Source: an uncultured Actinomycetes bacterium (GTDB lineage: Bacteria; Actinomycetota; Thermoleophilia; Gaiellales; F1-60-MAGs149). Taken from it: a stretch of DNA of 9,346 bases. Position numbers and translations under genes: made by a program. Positions 1 through 6,043 of the stretch are shown here, in pieces (the stretch's first letter is position 1; each line of letters opens with the position of its first letter). The notes beneath the pieces were generated by a model. It had not been told where the DNA came from. It saw nothing but the letters and a program-made list of their open reading frames with translations, and searched no databases. The stretch is taken from assembly GCA_903960645.1 (NCBI GenBank), contig CAJCBN010000514.1, positions 1-9,346 on the forward strand, read 5' to 3'.

Positions 1-353
1 TCGAACTCGTCCTGGGTGATGGCGCCCGAGTCGAGCAGCGACTTGGCGTGCGCGATCTCCGCGGCGGAGCCGCCGGCGACCTCCTTGACGTGGTCGTCGA
101 ACTGCTTCTGCGCCTGTTGCATCTGCTTGGCATTGCGCTCAGCCATGCCGTGCCCGTTGACGATCAGGTAGATCAAGATGCCGATGAAGCTCGTTGCGAA
201 CAGCAGGATGATCCAGAGGACCTTCTTGCCGCCGCTGATGTCGTGGCGGCGGAACAGGTCACTGAAGACCGTGATCAGCAGCCAGAACCAGATAACGAAG
301 CCAAAGATGAGCAGCATCGACCAGAGCAGATGCAGTAGCGGGTAATCGTCCAT
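1..353 (-). CDS. PLDc_N-like membrane protein with SHOCT tail (C-terminus cut by window edge)
   Basis: The reading frame starts at an ATG at 353 and runs off the left edge; 117 residues are visible. An AGGAG lies five bases upstream of the start. Two hydrophobic helices are evident, at about residues 6-31 and 45-65, separated by a basic turn (FRRHDISGGKK). This helix-RR.D.sGG.K-W-helix layout is typical of the PLDc_N region found in small actinobacterial membrane proteins. A charged, Gln-rich, probably coiled stretch follows (residues 70-92). The last visible residues (about 98-117; AKSLLDSGAITQDEF) match the start of a SHOCT domain, a short C-terminal module in which a small amphipathic helix is followed by 'G.IT..EF'. 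Probably only a few residues are missing. Function is unknown; proteins of this type are usually annotated as SHOCT domain or PLDc_N domain proteins and may sense or scaffold at the membrane. It is downstream of the LRR gene on the same strand, 63 bases away, with its own ribosome binding site. Confidence 0.85.
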   Translation of the reverse strand, partial: MDDYPLLHLLWSMLLIFGFVIWFWLLITVFSDLFRRHDISGGKKVLWIILLFATSFIGILIYLIVNGHGMAERNAKQMQQAQKQFDDHVKEVAGGSAAEIAHAKSLLDSGAITQDEF

Positions 354-389
354 GAACACTCCTGTTGGGTTGCCTCGCCAGTGTACCGA

Positions 390-413
390 CCGCTAACGGG
401 ACACCTGTAGCGG
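390..413 (-). terminator. Possible weak terminator hairpin after the LRR gene
   Basis: A 6-bp inverted repeat (CCGCTA at 390-395, TAGCGG at 408-413) with a 12-base loop begins four bases beyond the stop codon of the LRR gene on the minus strand. There is no T-tract after it, so termination is only suggested by position. It lies in the 63-base gap before the SHOCT gene. Confidence 0.3.
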
Positions 414-416
414 ACC

Positions 417-2066
417 TCAGCCGGTGACGCTGCTTGGCGTCGTGGGCTTGGCGATGGGACGCGGTGTTGCGATGCGGAGGCGCTTCAAGGTCAACGCTGA
501 AGTAGTCGTTGTTGCGGTGCCGACCGTCGGGGTGAAGGTCGTGGTCGAGGTCACGGCAAGTGCGCCCTTGGCAAGCAGCTGGCGGGCCGCCTTCGTGTAC
601 GGGCAGTTGAGCGTTAGCTTGCCGGCTTTGGTGATGCGTTTCGTCGTGGTGCAGATGACCGGTGTGGCACGGTGCGTCGAGCGTGTGCTGGTGCTTTTCA
701 GCTGCAGCCAGATCGTGCCTGGCTGAGTGACCGTGAACATAAACTTGAGGCCTGTCGGTGTCTGCATTGGTGCACCCGTGCTCGAGACGGGGGCAGGCGA
801 AACGGTCGTATCGGCCACGGCGGTCGTGACAATGACGGGTGTATCTGGAACGACGACCGGAGCGGCTGTCGGTGCAACCTCATTCGACGCAGCTGAGGCA
901 AGCGATGTCAGGTCTGGGCTGGCTGTCTTTGCGACTGCTGTGAAGGTGTAGGTCGTTGCTGCTGTGAGTCCCGTGATCAGGCACGAGCCACTCGCTCCGG
1001 TGACGGTGCACGTGGCATCACCGGAACTGGCGGTGACGAGGTAGGAGGTTGGTGTTGGGCCAACGGCGGGAGCCGCGACGGTGATGGTCGCCGACTCTGC
1101 GCCTGCGACTGCGACGGGTGCGGGTGGTGCCGCGACGTAGTCGGCGACGAGGAGACGGTTCCATTTGGGTGGGTCACCAGCCGTGTCGAATCCCGTGCTG
1201 CCCGCAAAACGGTATGCCGTCGCCCCGGCACCGGCTCCATAGAATTGGTCGGCCCCGACCGTGGGAGCAGATAGACCCTCGAAATCCACGCGCACGAGAC
1301 TTCCATTGTTGTAGAACGCCGCGCCGCCGATGGTTGTGACACCACTGCCAATCGTGACGCTCGTCAGGCGTGGCGCACCCCGAAAAGCGTTATCGCCGAT
1401 CGTTGTGACACCACTGCCAATCGTGACGCTCGTCAGGCGCGATGCGAAGCGAAACGCCTCGCCGTAGATGCTGGTGACGCCGCTGGGGGTTGTGTATGCG
1501 GTCCGGGCGTTGCCGCTCGGGTATGCGACGAGCGTGGTCCCGTTTCTGTTGAAGACCACACCATCCGTGTCCTTGTAGTTCGGATTCGCCCCGTCCACTG
1601 AAATGCTTGTCAAGCTCGTCGTGCCACCGAAGGCGCCAGTGCCGATAGCGGTGACGCTGGCGGGGATTGTGATGCTGGAAAGGCCGGTGGCACTGCTGAA
1701 CGCCTGGTTTCCGATACTCGCGACGATACTTGGAGACGCGAAGACGACAGCTGTCACGAGCGGGGAAGTAGGGAACGCGGTGCCAGCAATGCTCGTGACG
1801 GTGTTCGGGATCGTGACGGTGCCGGTGCACGAGGTGTTGCCGGTGACGACGTTGTCGATGATCGTGAAGGTGCCGCCACCGTCACACGCGGGAGTAGTCG
1901 TCACGGCACTGGCAGACCCCACGCCAACGCTGAGCAGACCGACGAGGCTGACGAGAAGCACGAGTCCGAGGCGTAACCGGTTGCGTCGAAGCTGCATCCC
2001 GCCGCCGCCAACACGCGAACTTCCGCCGGACACCAACGCCGTTCCACCGTCAACCCGTACCGACAT
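417..2066 (-). CDS. Secreted BspA-type leucine-rich-repeat protein with Fn3 domain
   Basis: This is a 549-residue exported protein. The start at 2066 is chosen because GAGGA lies six bases upstream; an in-frame ATG at 1997 has no clear site but would give a more normal signal peptide. Basic residues at 27-32, a hydrophobic core at 33-50 and ASA at 52-54 form a Sec signal peptide. Residues about 80-290 carry LRR_5/BspA-type repeats of the form 'sLtSvtIgsgVttIGdnAF', with the characteristic insertion 'NPNYKDTDGVVFNRNGTTLVAYP' split here around residue 161. Residues about 312-398 resemble a fibronectin type III domain ending in 'TYTFTAVAKT...SAASNEV'. After a Thr/Pro/Val linker, residues about 435-530 form a beta-rich domain with Cys472 and Cys488, a pattern frequent at the end of secreted Solirubrobacterales-type proteins. 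No LPXTG or membrane anchor is seen. BspA repeats usually mediate surface binding; the ligand here is unknown. GC content looks lower than in the genes to the right. Confidence 0.88.
   Translation of the reverse strand: MSVRVDGGTALVSGGSSRVGGGGMQLRRNRLRLGLVLLVSLVGLLSVGVGSASAVTTTPACDGGGTFTIIDNVVTGNTSCTGTVTIPNTVTSIAGTAFPTSPLVTAVVFASPSIVASIGNQAFSSATGLSSITIPASVTAIGTGAFGGTTSLTSISVDGANPNYKDTDGVVFNRNGTTLVAYPSGNARTAYTTPSGVTSIYGEAFRFASRLTSVTIGSGVTTIGDNAFRGAPRLTSVTIGSGVTTIGGAAFYNNGSLVRVDFEGLSAPTVGADQFYGAGAGATAYRFAGSTGFDTAGDPPKWNRLLVADYVAAPPAPVAVAGAESATITVAAPAVGPTPTSYLVTASSGDATCTVTGASGSCLITGLTAATTYTFTAVAKTASPDLTSLASAASNEVAPTAAPVVVPDTPVIVTTAVADTTVSPAPVSSTGAPMQTPTGLKFMFTVTQPGTIWLQLKSTSTRSTHRATPVICTTTKRITKAGKLTLNCPYTKAARQLLAKGALAVTSTTTFTPTVGTATTTTSALTLKRLRIATPRPIAKPTTPSSVTG
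1325..1439. repeat. Near-identical DNA copies of one LRR unit (46 bp, 69-bp period)
   Basis: Positions 1325-1370 and 1394-1439 are the same 46 bases except for one mismatch (1332 versus 1401). The offset is 69 bases, which is 23 codons, exactly one LRR_5 repeat. Both encode the TSVTIGSGVTTIG core. The rest of the repeat unit has diverged. This points to a recent duplication or gene conversion within the repeat array. Confidence 0.9.
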
Positions 2067-2175
2067 GTCTGTTCCTCACCGAACTCATGAACGTCAGAGG
2101 CCAAACACCCAGGAGGGCGTGCCGAGTCGGTGACTACGAGGTAGTTCTCGCTGCTCCGGACTGTACACACGTATC

Positions 2176-2190
2176 TACCGCAATGCGGTA
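2176..2190. promoter_or_regulatory. 15-base palindrome, possible operator upstream of the LRR gene
   Basis: TACCGCA and TGCGGTA flank a single central A, giving seven perfectly paired positions on each side. It sits about 110 bases upstream of the LRR start codon. The size and symmetry suit a dimeric helix-turn-helix regulator, but no regulator gene is present in the window and no promoter core can be placed next to it with certainty. Confidence 0.3.
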
Positions 2191-2222
2191 TCTGAGGTGA
2201 TTCGTGGTTCAACGAGTGTTCT

Positions 2223-2247
2223 TCGCCGCGGCCTTAGGCCGTGGCGA
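2223..2247 (-). terminator. Hairpin downstream of the HD-domain gene
   Basis: An 11-pair stem with one mismatch and a three-base loop (TTA at 2234-2236) lies about 33 bases beyond the HD gene stop on the minus strand. The arms are CGCCGCGGCC (2224-2233) and GGCCGTGGCG (2237-2246), plus a T-A closing pair. There is no U-tract, as is common for GC-rich actinobacterial terminators. Confidence 0.45.
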
Positions 2248-2279
2248 CACATCGACGATGATCCTCCGAGCGAGAATGC

Positions 2280-2849
2280 TCAGACGAACTCGACACCGGT
2301 CAGATAGCGCGGCTCGGCAAAGACGCGCTGCACGATCGGCTCGAAGAACGCTGCCGGCAGACTCTCGAAGTTGGGGTCAAAGCAGTTCTGGTCGTACTGC
2401 TCGCAAAACTCGGCACAGGCGTCGTACCACTCGTTGTCCTTGAACCGATCGCGGGCATTGCGGTCGCCGCCCGAATGGTGCGCGTAGTAGTACATCTGAA
2501 AAACGCCGTGGTGCTTGGCGATCCAGACCAGCTCGGGGCGGACGTAGGGGCGGAGGATCGCGCCCATCATCTCGCCGTGCGTGAGTGGCGCGAGCTCGTC
2601 GCCGAGGTCGTGGAGCAGCGCCATCGCGACGTACTCCTCGTCCTTGCCGTCGTTGTAGGCGCGGGTTGCGGACTGCAGGGAGTGCTCGTAGCGCGTCACC
2701 TGGTAGCCCGAAAACGACACCTTCAACTCTTCAAGCGCAATCATGAGTCGTCCCGGCATGCCAGCCATGTGCTCTTCGCCGGCGCGATCGAGGAGCGCGT
2801 AGTCCTCGGCGGTGCCGTCTTCCATACGGGTGAATGCGACTGTCTCCAT
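2280..2849 (-). CDS. HD-domain protein, MIOX/PhnZ-like putative diiron oxygenase
   Basis: This 189-residue protein starts at the ATG at 2849, fixed by a strong GGGAGG site four bases upstream; a longer in-frame reading to 3137 would run into the YHYH gene and is rejected. The core is 'YEHSLQSATRA' (His56), then 'VAMALLHDLGDELAP' with the His80-Asp81 pair, His91 in 'LTHGE', His113/His114 in 'AKHHG', and Asp153 in 'CEQYDQNCFDP'. This is the H...HD...H...H...D metal-ligand order of the HD superfamily. The 'H.LQ.A' and 'AALLHD.G'-like motifs resemble the mixed-valent diiron oxygenases (myo-inositol oxygenase, PhnZ, TmpB) more than phosphohydrolases. It is about the size of PhnZ. There is no signal peptide, so it should be cytosolic. 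It follows the YHYH gene but is separated from it by a large hairpin. No phosphonate or inositol genes are nearby, so the substrate is open; a phosphohydrolase role cannot be excluded. Confidence 0.82.
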   Translation of the reverse strand: METVAFTRMEDGTAEDYALLDRAGEEHMAGMPGRLMIALEELKVSFSGYQVTRYEHSLQSATRAYNDGKDEEYVAMALLHDLGDELAPLTHGEMMGAILRPYVRPELVWIAKHHGVFQMYYYAHHSGGDRNARDRFKDNEWYDACAEFCEQYDQNCFDPNFESLPAAFFEPIVQRVFAEPRYLTGVEFV

Positions 2850-2892
2850 GGTGCCTCCCTCGCGATGAGCGAAGCGTAGCGGTCGCAGAAAG

Positions 2893-2959
2893 CGCACGCA
2901 GTGCCGGCTCCGGCGGCGATCGGGTGAGGGCCCGAGGTGCCGCCGGAGCCGGCTGTGCG
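2893..2959 (-). terminator. Large GC hairpin after the YHYH gene
   Basis: A perfect 15-bp stem pairs 2903-2917 with 2939-2953. Inside it, CGGG (2921-2924) pairs with CCCG (2931-2934), and outside it CGCAC (2893-2897) pairs with GTGCG (2955-2959). The structure starts one base after the YHYH stop codon on the minus strand and is followed only by a short pyrimidine run (CTTTCT). It most likely ends the YHYH transcript and separates it from the HD gene, whose start is at 2849. Confidence 0.7.
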
Positions 2960-3940
2960 TTAGTGCATGTTGTGCTGGAGATTGTACGGCAGTGTCACAG
3001 GGGTACCGCGGAAACAGCCGATCGAGTAGGGGTACTCGTTGTTGAGCACGTAGTGGTAGATCTTCTGCAGCTTGCCCTCCCACATGACCTCGGCGGTCCT
3101 GCCGTGGCATTCGTCGAGCTGCTTGTTCGTGATCCACTTGCCGTTGGCATCACGTGGTCCGTAGATGCCGAATCCGTCCCAGGCGTAGCCGTACAGCGGC
3201 GAGGCCTTGCTGCCGGGCTCACTCTTCTGGGTCAGGCACTTCCAGGAGAAGCCGTGGACGTGGTACTGGGTGTTCCACGGATGGCCGAAGCAGTTATCGG
3301 TGGGCAGTGCCGCGTTCGGATCGACCCACGACGTTAGGGAGGTAGCGGCAATCTCGGCGTGCCACATGATGCCGTCGAGGGCGACGCCCATGGAGAGCGA
3401 CGGGATGCAGGTCGGCTTCTTGTTCGCCTTCGGATAGCGCGTGACGTTCACGTGGAGGTTGTAGGGCTTGATGGGGATCAGGTCGGCCGTCGCGTAGGGC
3501 GGAATTCCCGGCGCGACGCTGTAGTACTGGTACGCGGCGCTATTCGACGGGATCGGGTACTTGCCAACCGGCCACGGCGGAATGCCATTGCCCTTGAAAT
3601 ACCGCTTCGTCGCCGTGGTCGTGATCTTGAACTCATGCGCCATCTTGACCTTGCCCGGCACGGCAGATTCCCCGATCTTTGCGACGTTGAGGACGTTGCC
3701 GTTGCGCCACGGCCTGTCCACCTGCGACACGGGCGGCGGCGGATTGCCGCCGAGGGAGGGGAGGGCGCACATGTAGAGCTGGCCGCGGCCCGGCTCGCTC
3801 ATGGGTGTACCAACGGGGGCCGTGTTGAGCACCGTCGGCGTGATGTTGGCGGGTGCAGCGTTGGCGGTTGTCGCCGCAGCGATGGCCAGAACAAACGTTA
3901 GGGCCAGCAGGCCAGCCCGCTGAAATAGTCCTCGTCTCAT
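2960..3940 (-). CDS. Secreted YHYH-domain protein
   Basis: This is a 326-residue exported protein with a GAGG ribosome binding site five bases before its ATG. Residues 1-28 are a Sec signal peptide (MRRGLFQRAG, then a Leu/Ala core, with likely cleavage after ANA at 26-28). The C-terminal half has the hallmarks of the YHYH domain: 'YHVHG' (226-230, standing for YHYHG), 'SPLYGYAWDGFGIYGPRDANG' in two halves around residue 257, 'LDECHG' (275-280), 'YHYV' (295-298), and 'EYPYSIGCFRGTP' (302-314). Six cysteines (58, 178, 217, 235, 278, 309) could form three disulfides outside the membrane. The protein ends in HNMH, adding His and Met side chains. The domain is widespread in secreted bacterial proteins and is named for its motif; its activity is not established to my knowledge. 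The many His residues make metal binding plausible. Its likely promoter is in the AT-rich gap upstream. Confidence 0.88.
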   Translation of the reverse strand: MRRGLFQRAGLLALTFVLAIAAATTANAAPANITPTVLNTAPVGTPMSEPGRGQLYMCALPSLGGNPPPPVSQVDRPWRNGNVLNVAKIGESAVPGKVKMAHEFKITTTATKRYFKGNGIPPWPVGKYPIPSNSAAYQYYSVAPGIPPYATADLIPIKPYNLHVNVTRYPKANKKPTCIPSLSMGVALDGIMWHAEIAATSLTSWVDPNAALPTDNCFGHPWNTQYHVHGFSWKCLTQKSEPGSKASPLYGYAWDGFGIYGPRDANGKWITNKQLDECHGRTAEVMWEGKLQKIYHYVLNNEYPYSIGCFRGTPVTLPYNLQHNMH

Positions 3941-4121
3941 CTCATCCTCGTTGTGGTGGGGAAGTAGCGCTTTAAGGATTAGATACTACAACTAAATTCT
4001 TTTTTACGCAATGTAGGCGCATTCAGAGGTTGCGAGTTCATTTACGAGTCTCGTATGACATCGCTCCGACAACGTCAGATGACGCGTAGTCAATGCGCTC
4101 TTGCCTTCGGCGCGGTACGCG
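3941..4121. other. AT-rich intergenic region upstream of the YHYH gene
   Basis: This 181-base gap separates the propeller gene stop from the YHYH start. Positions 3970-4010 are clearly AT-rich against a GC-rich background, including a run of six T at 4000-4005. This fits a promoter region for the YHYH gene read on the minus strand. The far end contains an inverted repeat at the end of the propeller gene. No coding sequence is seen. Confidence 0.6.
3983..4011 (-). promoter_or_regulatory. Candidate sigma-70-type promoter for the YHYH gene
   Basis: Read on the minus strand, TTGCGT (4006-4011) and TAGTAT (3983-3988) are separated by exactly 17 bases, and the -10 box is about 43 bases before the start codon. 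The boxes match the consensus at three or four of six positions each, so this is a moderate candidate supported mainly by the local AT-richness and spacing. Confidence 0.35.
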
Positions 4122-4123
4122 TC
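4081..4123 (-). terminator. Inverted repeat overlapping the end of the propeller gene
   Basis: GACGCGTA (4081-4088) pairs perfectly with TACGCGTC (4116-4123), with an inner GCGC/GCGC stem (4095-4098 with 4110-4113). The proximal arm overlaps the TGA stop codon at 4122-4124. There is no U-tract. It could be a terminator for the propeller gene. Confidence 0.35.
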
Positions 4124-5384
4124 AGCGGTCGTTGAAGACCAGGAGCTCGCCGCCGTAGCAAGCCACCCAGACCCGGGCCAGATGCGCGTCGTACGTGACG
4201 CCGATCGGCCGGATGCACGCGTCGAGCTCCTGCGTGACGGTCATGTCGCGGGTGCGGATCTTGGAGACGGTGCCGCTGTCGTAGTTGACGACGTAGAGTG
4301 CTTTGCCGTCGCTGGACATCGCCAGGCTGCGCGGGGCGCTACCGGTCTGGACGCGTAGCACGCGGCCCGTGTAGAGGTCGAGGCGGGCGACGTTGCCCTC
4401 GGAGTTCAGCGTCGCGTAGATGTAGCGGCCCTGCGGTGAAAACTCGAGCGCGCGCGGGCCGGCGCCGATCTCGATCGTGCGCGTCTTCCAGGTCTCGAGG
4501 TCGACGCGGACGAGCTTCGTCCCACCCATCATCGCGACGTAGACGGCATTACCCTTCGGGGAGACGACGATGCCGCGCGGGTACGGGCCGATCGGCACTC
4601 GCTGCAGCTCGCGGCCCGTCTCGGCCGAGAGGACCGACAGGTCCCAGGAGCACCAGTTCGCGACCAGCACGAAGCGGCCGTCCGGCGTGGCCTTGACGAC
4701 CTTCGGCACGGAGCCGACCGGATAGACGCCGTCGATCTTGAGGCTCTCCATGTTGATGCGGTAGAGGAACGAGTCGTCGTAGCCCGATTCCGGCGTGCAG
4801 GTGTCACTGCCCTCCGGGCCGAAGCCCGCGCCGTACATCGAGTAGTTGGAGACGTACCCGTACTGCCCATCTGGCGAGAAGGCGGCCTCCACCGGCGCGC
4901 CCTGCGAGGTACCCGGATGCCCCTTGATGCCGAACTGCGCCAGCTTCACGGAGTCGGAGATCGTTGCGACCAGCTTCATCGTGCGCGCGCTGTAGACCGT
5001 TACCGAATGCCGGTACATCATGTTCTGCGCGGTGATGAGGCCCGCGCCGCTCGCCGCCACGGACTTCGGTGCGATATCGCCGGTGATCCTGCGAATCAGG
5101 CGCAGGCGGGTGCGATCCGAGGGCGGTCCGACGTGCTCCGGGACCACCGCGGTGGCCGGCTCAGCGGGGGCCTCCGCGGTCGTGGTCGGCACGGTTTCCG
5201 CGGTCGTCGCGGCGGTGGCCGTCGCCGCGGTCGCGCGCGTGCCGTCCTCGACCTGGGTGCGCAGGAACAGGACGCCGCCGACGGTCAGCGCCACGGTCAG
5301 CACGGTGAGCAGGGCCGCTCGGCGTCGACGCACGGAGCGGCGACGCTCCTGATACGAGGGCGTGCGGTCGTAGAACTCGGGCAT
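4122..5384 (-). CDS. Membrane-anchored YVTN-type beta-propeller protein
   Basis: From the ATG at 5384 the protein has 420 residues: a cytoplasmic head with a basic patch (RRRSVRRRR, 14-22), one transmembrane helix (about 23-41) without a cleavage site, a low-complexity Ala/Thr/Pro/Glu spacer (about 48-85), then a propeller of about 330 residues. This gives an N-in type II topology with the propeller outside the membrane. Blades show the 'sPDGryvYVsN...s.Vsvid..t..v...i.vG..P.gv' pattern of YVTN/lactonase-like repeats, for example 'FSPDGQYGYVSNYS' (169-182), 'ATPDGRFVLVANW' (232-244), 'VSPKGNAVYVA' (274-284), 'FSPQGRYIYATLN' (315-327) and 'MSSDGKALYVVNYD' (356-369). No catalytic motif is recognised; such propellers usually act in binding or protein interaction. 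The start is uncertain: the frame extends upstream, and an in-frame GTG at 5411 has an AGGAGG only one base away, which is too close. It is divergent from the RidA gene. Confidence 0.82.
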   Translation of the reverse strand: MPEFYDRTPSYQERRRSVRRRRAALLTVLTVALTVGGVLFLRTQVEDGTRATAATATAATTAETVPTTTAEAPAEPATAVVPEHVGPPSDRTRLRLIRRITGDIAPKSVAASGAGLITAQNMMYRHSVTVYSARTMKLVATISDSVKLAQFGIKGHPGTSQGAPVEAAFSPDGQYGYVSNYSMYGAGFGPEGSDTCTPESGYDDSFLYRINMESLKIDGVYPVGSVPKVVKATPDGRFVLVANWCSWDLSVLSAETGRELQRVPIGPYPRGIVVSPKGNAVYVAMMGGTKLVRVDLETWKTRTIEIGAGPRALEFSPQGRYIYATLNSEGNVARLDLYTGRVLRVQTGSAPRSLAMSSDGKALYVVNYDSGTVSKIRTRDMTVTQELDACIRPIGVTYDAHLARVWVACYGGELLVFNDR

Positions 5385-5444
5385 GTTCCGGCTCTTCGGC
5401 CACGGAGACACGCCTCCTGCCCGCCCGGAGCGGCCGTTGCGCAG

Positions 5445-5450
5445 TTGACA
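5445..5450 (+). promoter_or_regulatory. Perfect TTGACA -35 box upstream of the RidA gene
   Basis: A perfect -35 hexamer occurs on the plus strand 51 bases before the RidA start codon, in the divergent gap. No good -10 box is found 16-19 bases downstream (TTGGCT at 5468-5473 is poor), so this is a partial promoter match only. Confidence 0.3.
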
Positions 5451-5501
5451 CAGTCGCCGCGGCACGGTTGGCTCTCATCACCACGACGCTCAGGAGACAC
5501 C

Positions 5502-5927
5502 ATGTTCGACGCCACCACCGCCCAGCGCCTCACCACCGACGGTGACTGGTTCGCGCCGTACTTCATCTCGCTCGGCTACCGCCTCGGCAACGTGCTGGTG
5601 CTGTCCGGGCAGGCCTCGATCTCGGAGCAGGGCGAGATCGTTGGTGACGGCGACTTCGACGCCCAGGCCGCGCAGACCTTCGCGAACATCGAGCGCGTGC
5701 TGGGCCTCGGCGGCGCGGGCCTCGAGGACATCTTCAAGGTCACGATCTACCTGACCGACATGGCGCACTTCCCGAAGATCATGGAGCTGCGCCAGCGGCA
5801 CTTCACACCGCCCTACCCGGCAGACACGATCGTCGAGGTGCGCTCGCTGGCGCTGCCCGAGCTGATGATCGAGATCGAAGTGATGGCGATGGTGCCCGAC
5901 GGCGAGCGCCGCGTGATCGACGGCTGA
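5502..5927 (+). CDS. RidA/YjgF/RutC-family protein lacking the archetypal arginine
   Basis: A 141-residue protein starts at an ATG with AGGAG five bases upstream. It has the full YER057c/YjgF/UK114 fold signature: 'LGNVLVLSGQ' (28-37), 'QAAQTFANIERVL' (56-67), 'GLEDIFKVTIYLTDM' (73-87), 'YPADTIVEV' (105-113) and 'MIEIEVMAM' (122-130). RidA proteins form trimers with active sites at subunit interfaces and hydrolyse reactive enamines and imines. Aligned by eye to E. coli RidA ('FPARSCVEV'), the catalytic Arg105 is replaced by Asp108, so this is not an archetypal RidA and may have another activity, like the Rid subfamilies often found in catabolic operons. It precedes an LLM-class oxidoreductase by 116 bases on the same strand. 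RutC, a RidA relative, works beside the LLM enzyme RutA, so a pathway role beside the next gene is plausible. Confidence 0.92.
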   Translation: MFDATTAQRLTTDGDWFAPYFISLGYRLGNVLVLSGQASISEQGEIVGDGDFDAQAAQTFANIERVLGLGGAGLEDIFKVTIYLTDMAHFPKIMELRQRHFTPPYPADTIVEVRSLALPELMIEIEVMAMVPDGERRVIDG

Positions 5928-6043
5928 TCCGGCCGCCGCGCGCCGAGACGGGTTGCGCGTGCGGGAGATGAATCGGACGGTGCCGCTGGCCTATGCTGCA
6001 GCCGCCCCGGCATCCCGCCGCGGCAGACCAAGGAGCACGGGCC

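Larger units (their letters stand above)
2067..2279. other. Intergenic region between the LRR and HD genes
   Basis: This 213-base gap is the longest in the window and should hold the promoter of the LRR gene (minus strand) and the end of the HD transcript. I find a 15-base palindrome (2176-2190), a small inverted repeat ACTAC-GAG-GTAGT (2133-2145) and a GC hairpin (2223-2247). I see no convincing -35/-10 pair and no credible small gene. Confidence 0.6.

Noticed and set aside
1603..2133. Plus-strand 176-residue frame opposite the LRR gene
   Set aside because: It is antisense to an LRR/Fn3 gene with signal peptide and ribosome binding site, and the repeats are meaningful only on the minus strand.
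2850..3137. Longer start for the HD-domain protein
   Set aside because: It would overlap the YHYH gene on the same strand and cross the terminator hairpin; the GGGAGG site fits the ATG at 2849.
4000..4005. T-tract as a rho-independent terminator on the plus strand
   Set aside because: No plus-strand gene ends here and no stem precedes the run of six T; it fits better as an AT-rich promoter element for the minus-strand YHYH gene.
4917..5501. N-terminal extension of the RidA protein
   Set aside because: The open frame upstream of 5502 is antisense to the propeller gene, low-complexity Arg/Gly-rich, and the strong AGGAG at 5492-5496 fixes the ATG at 5502.
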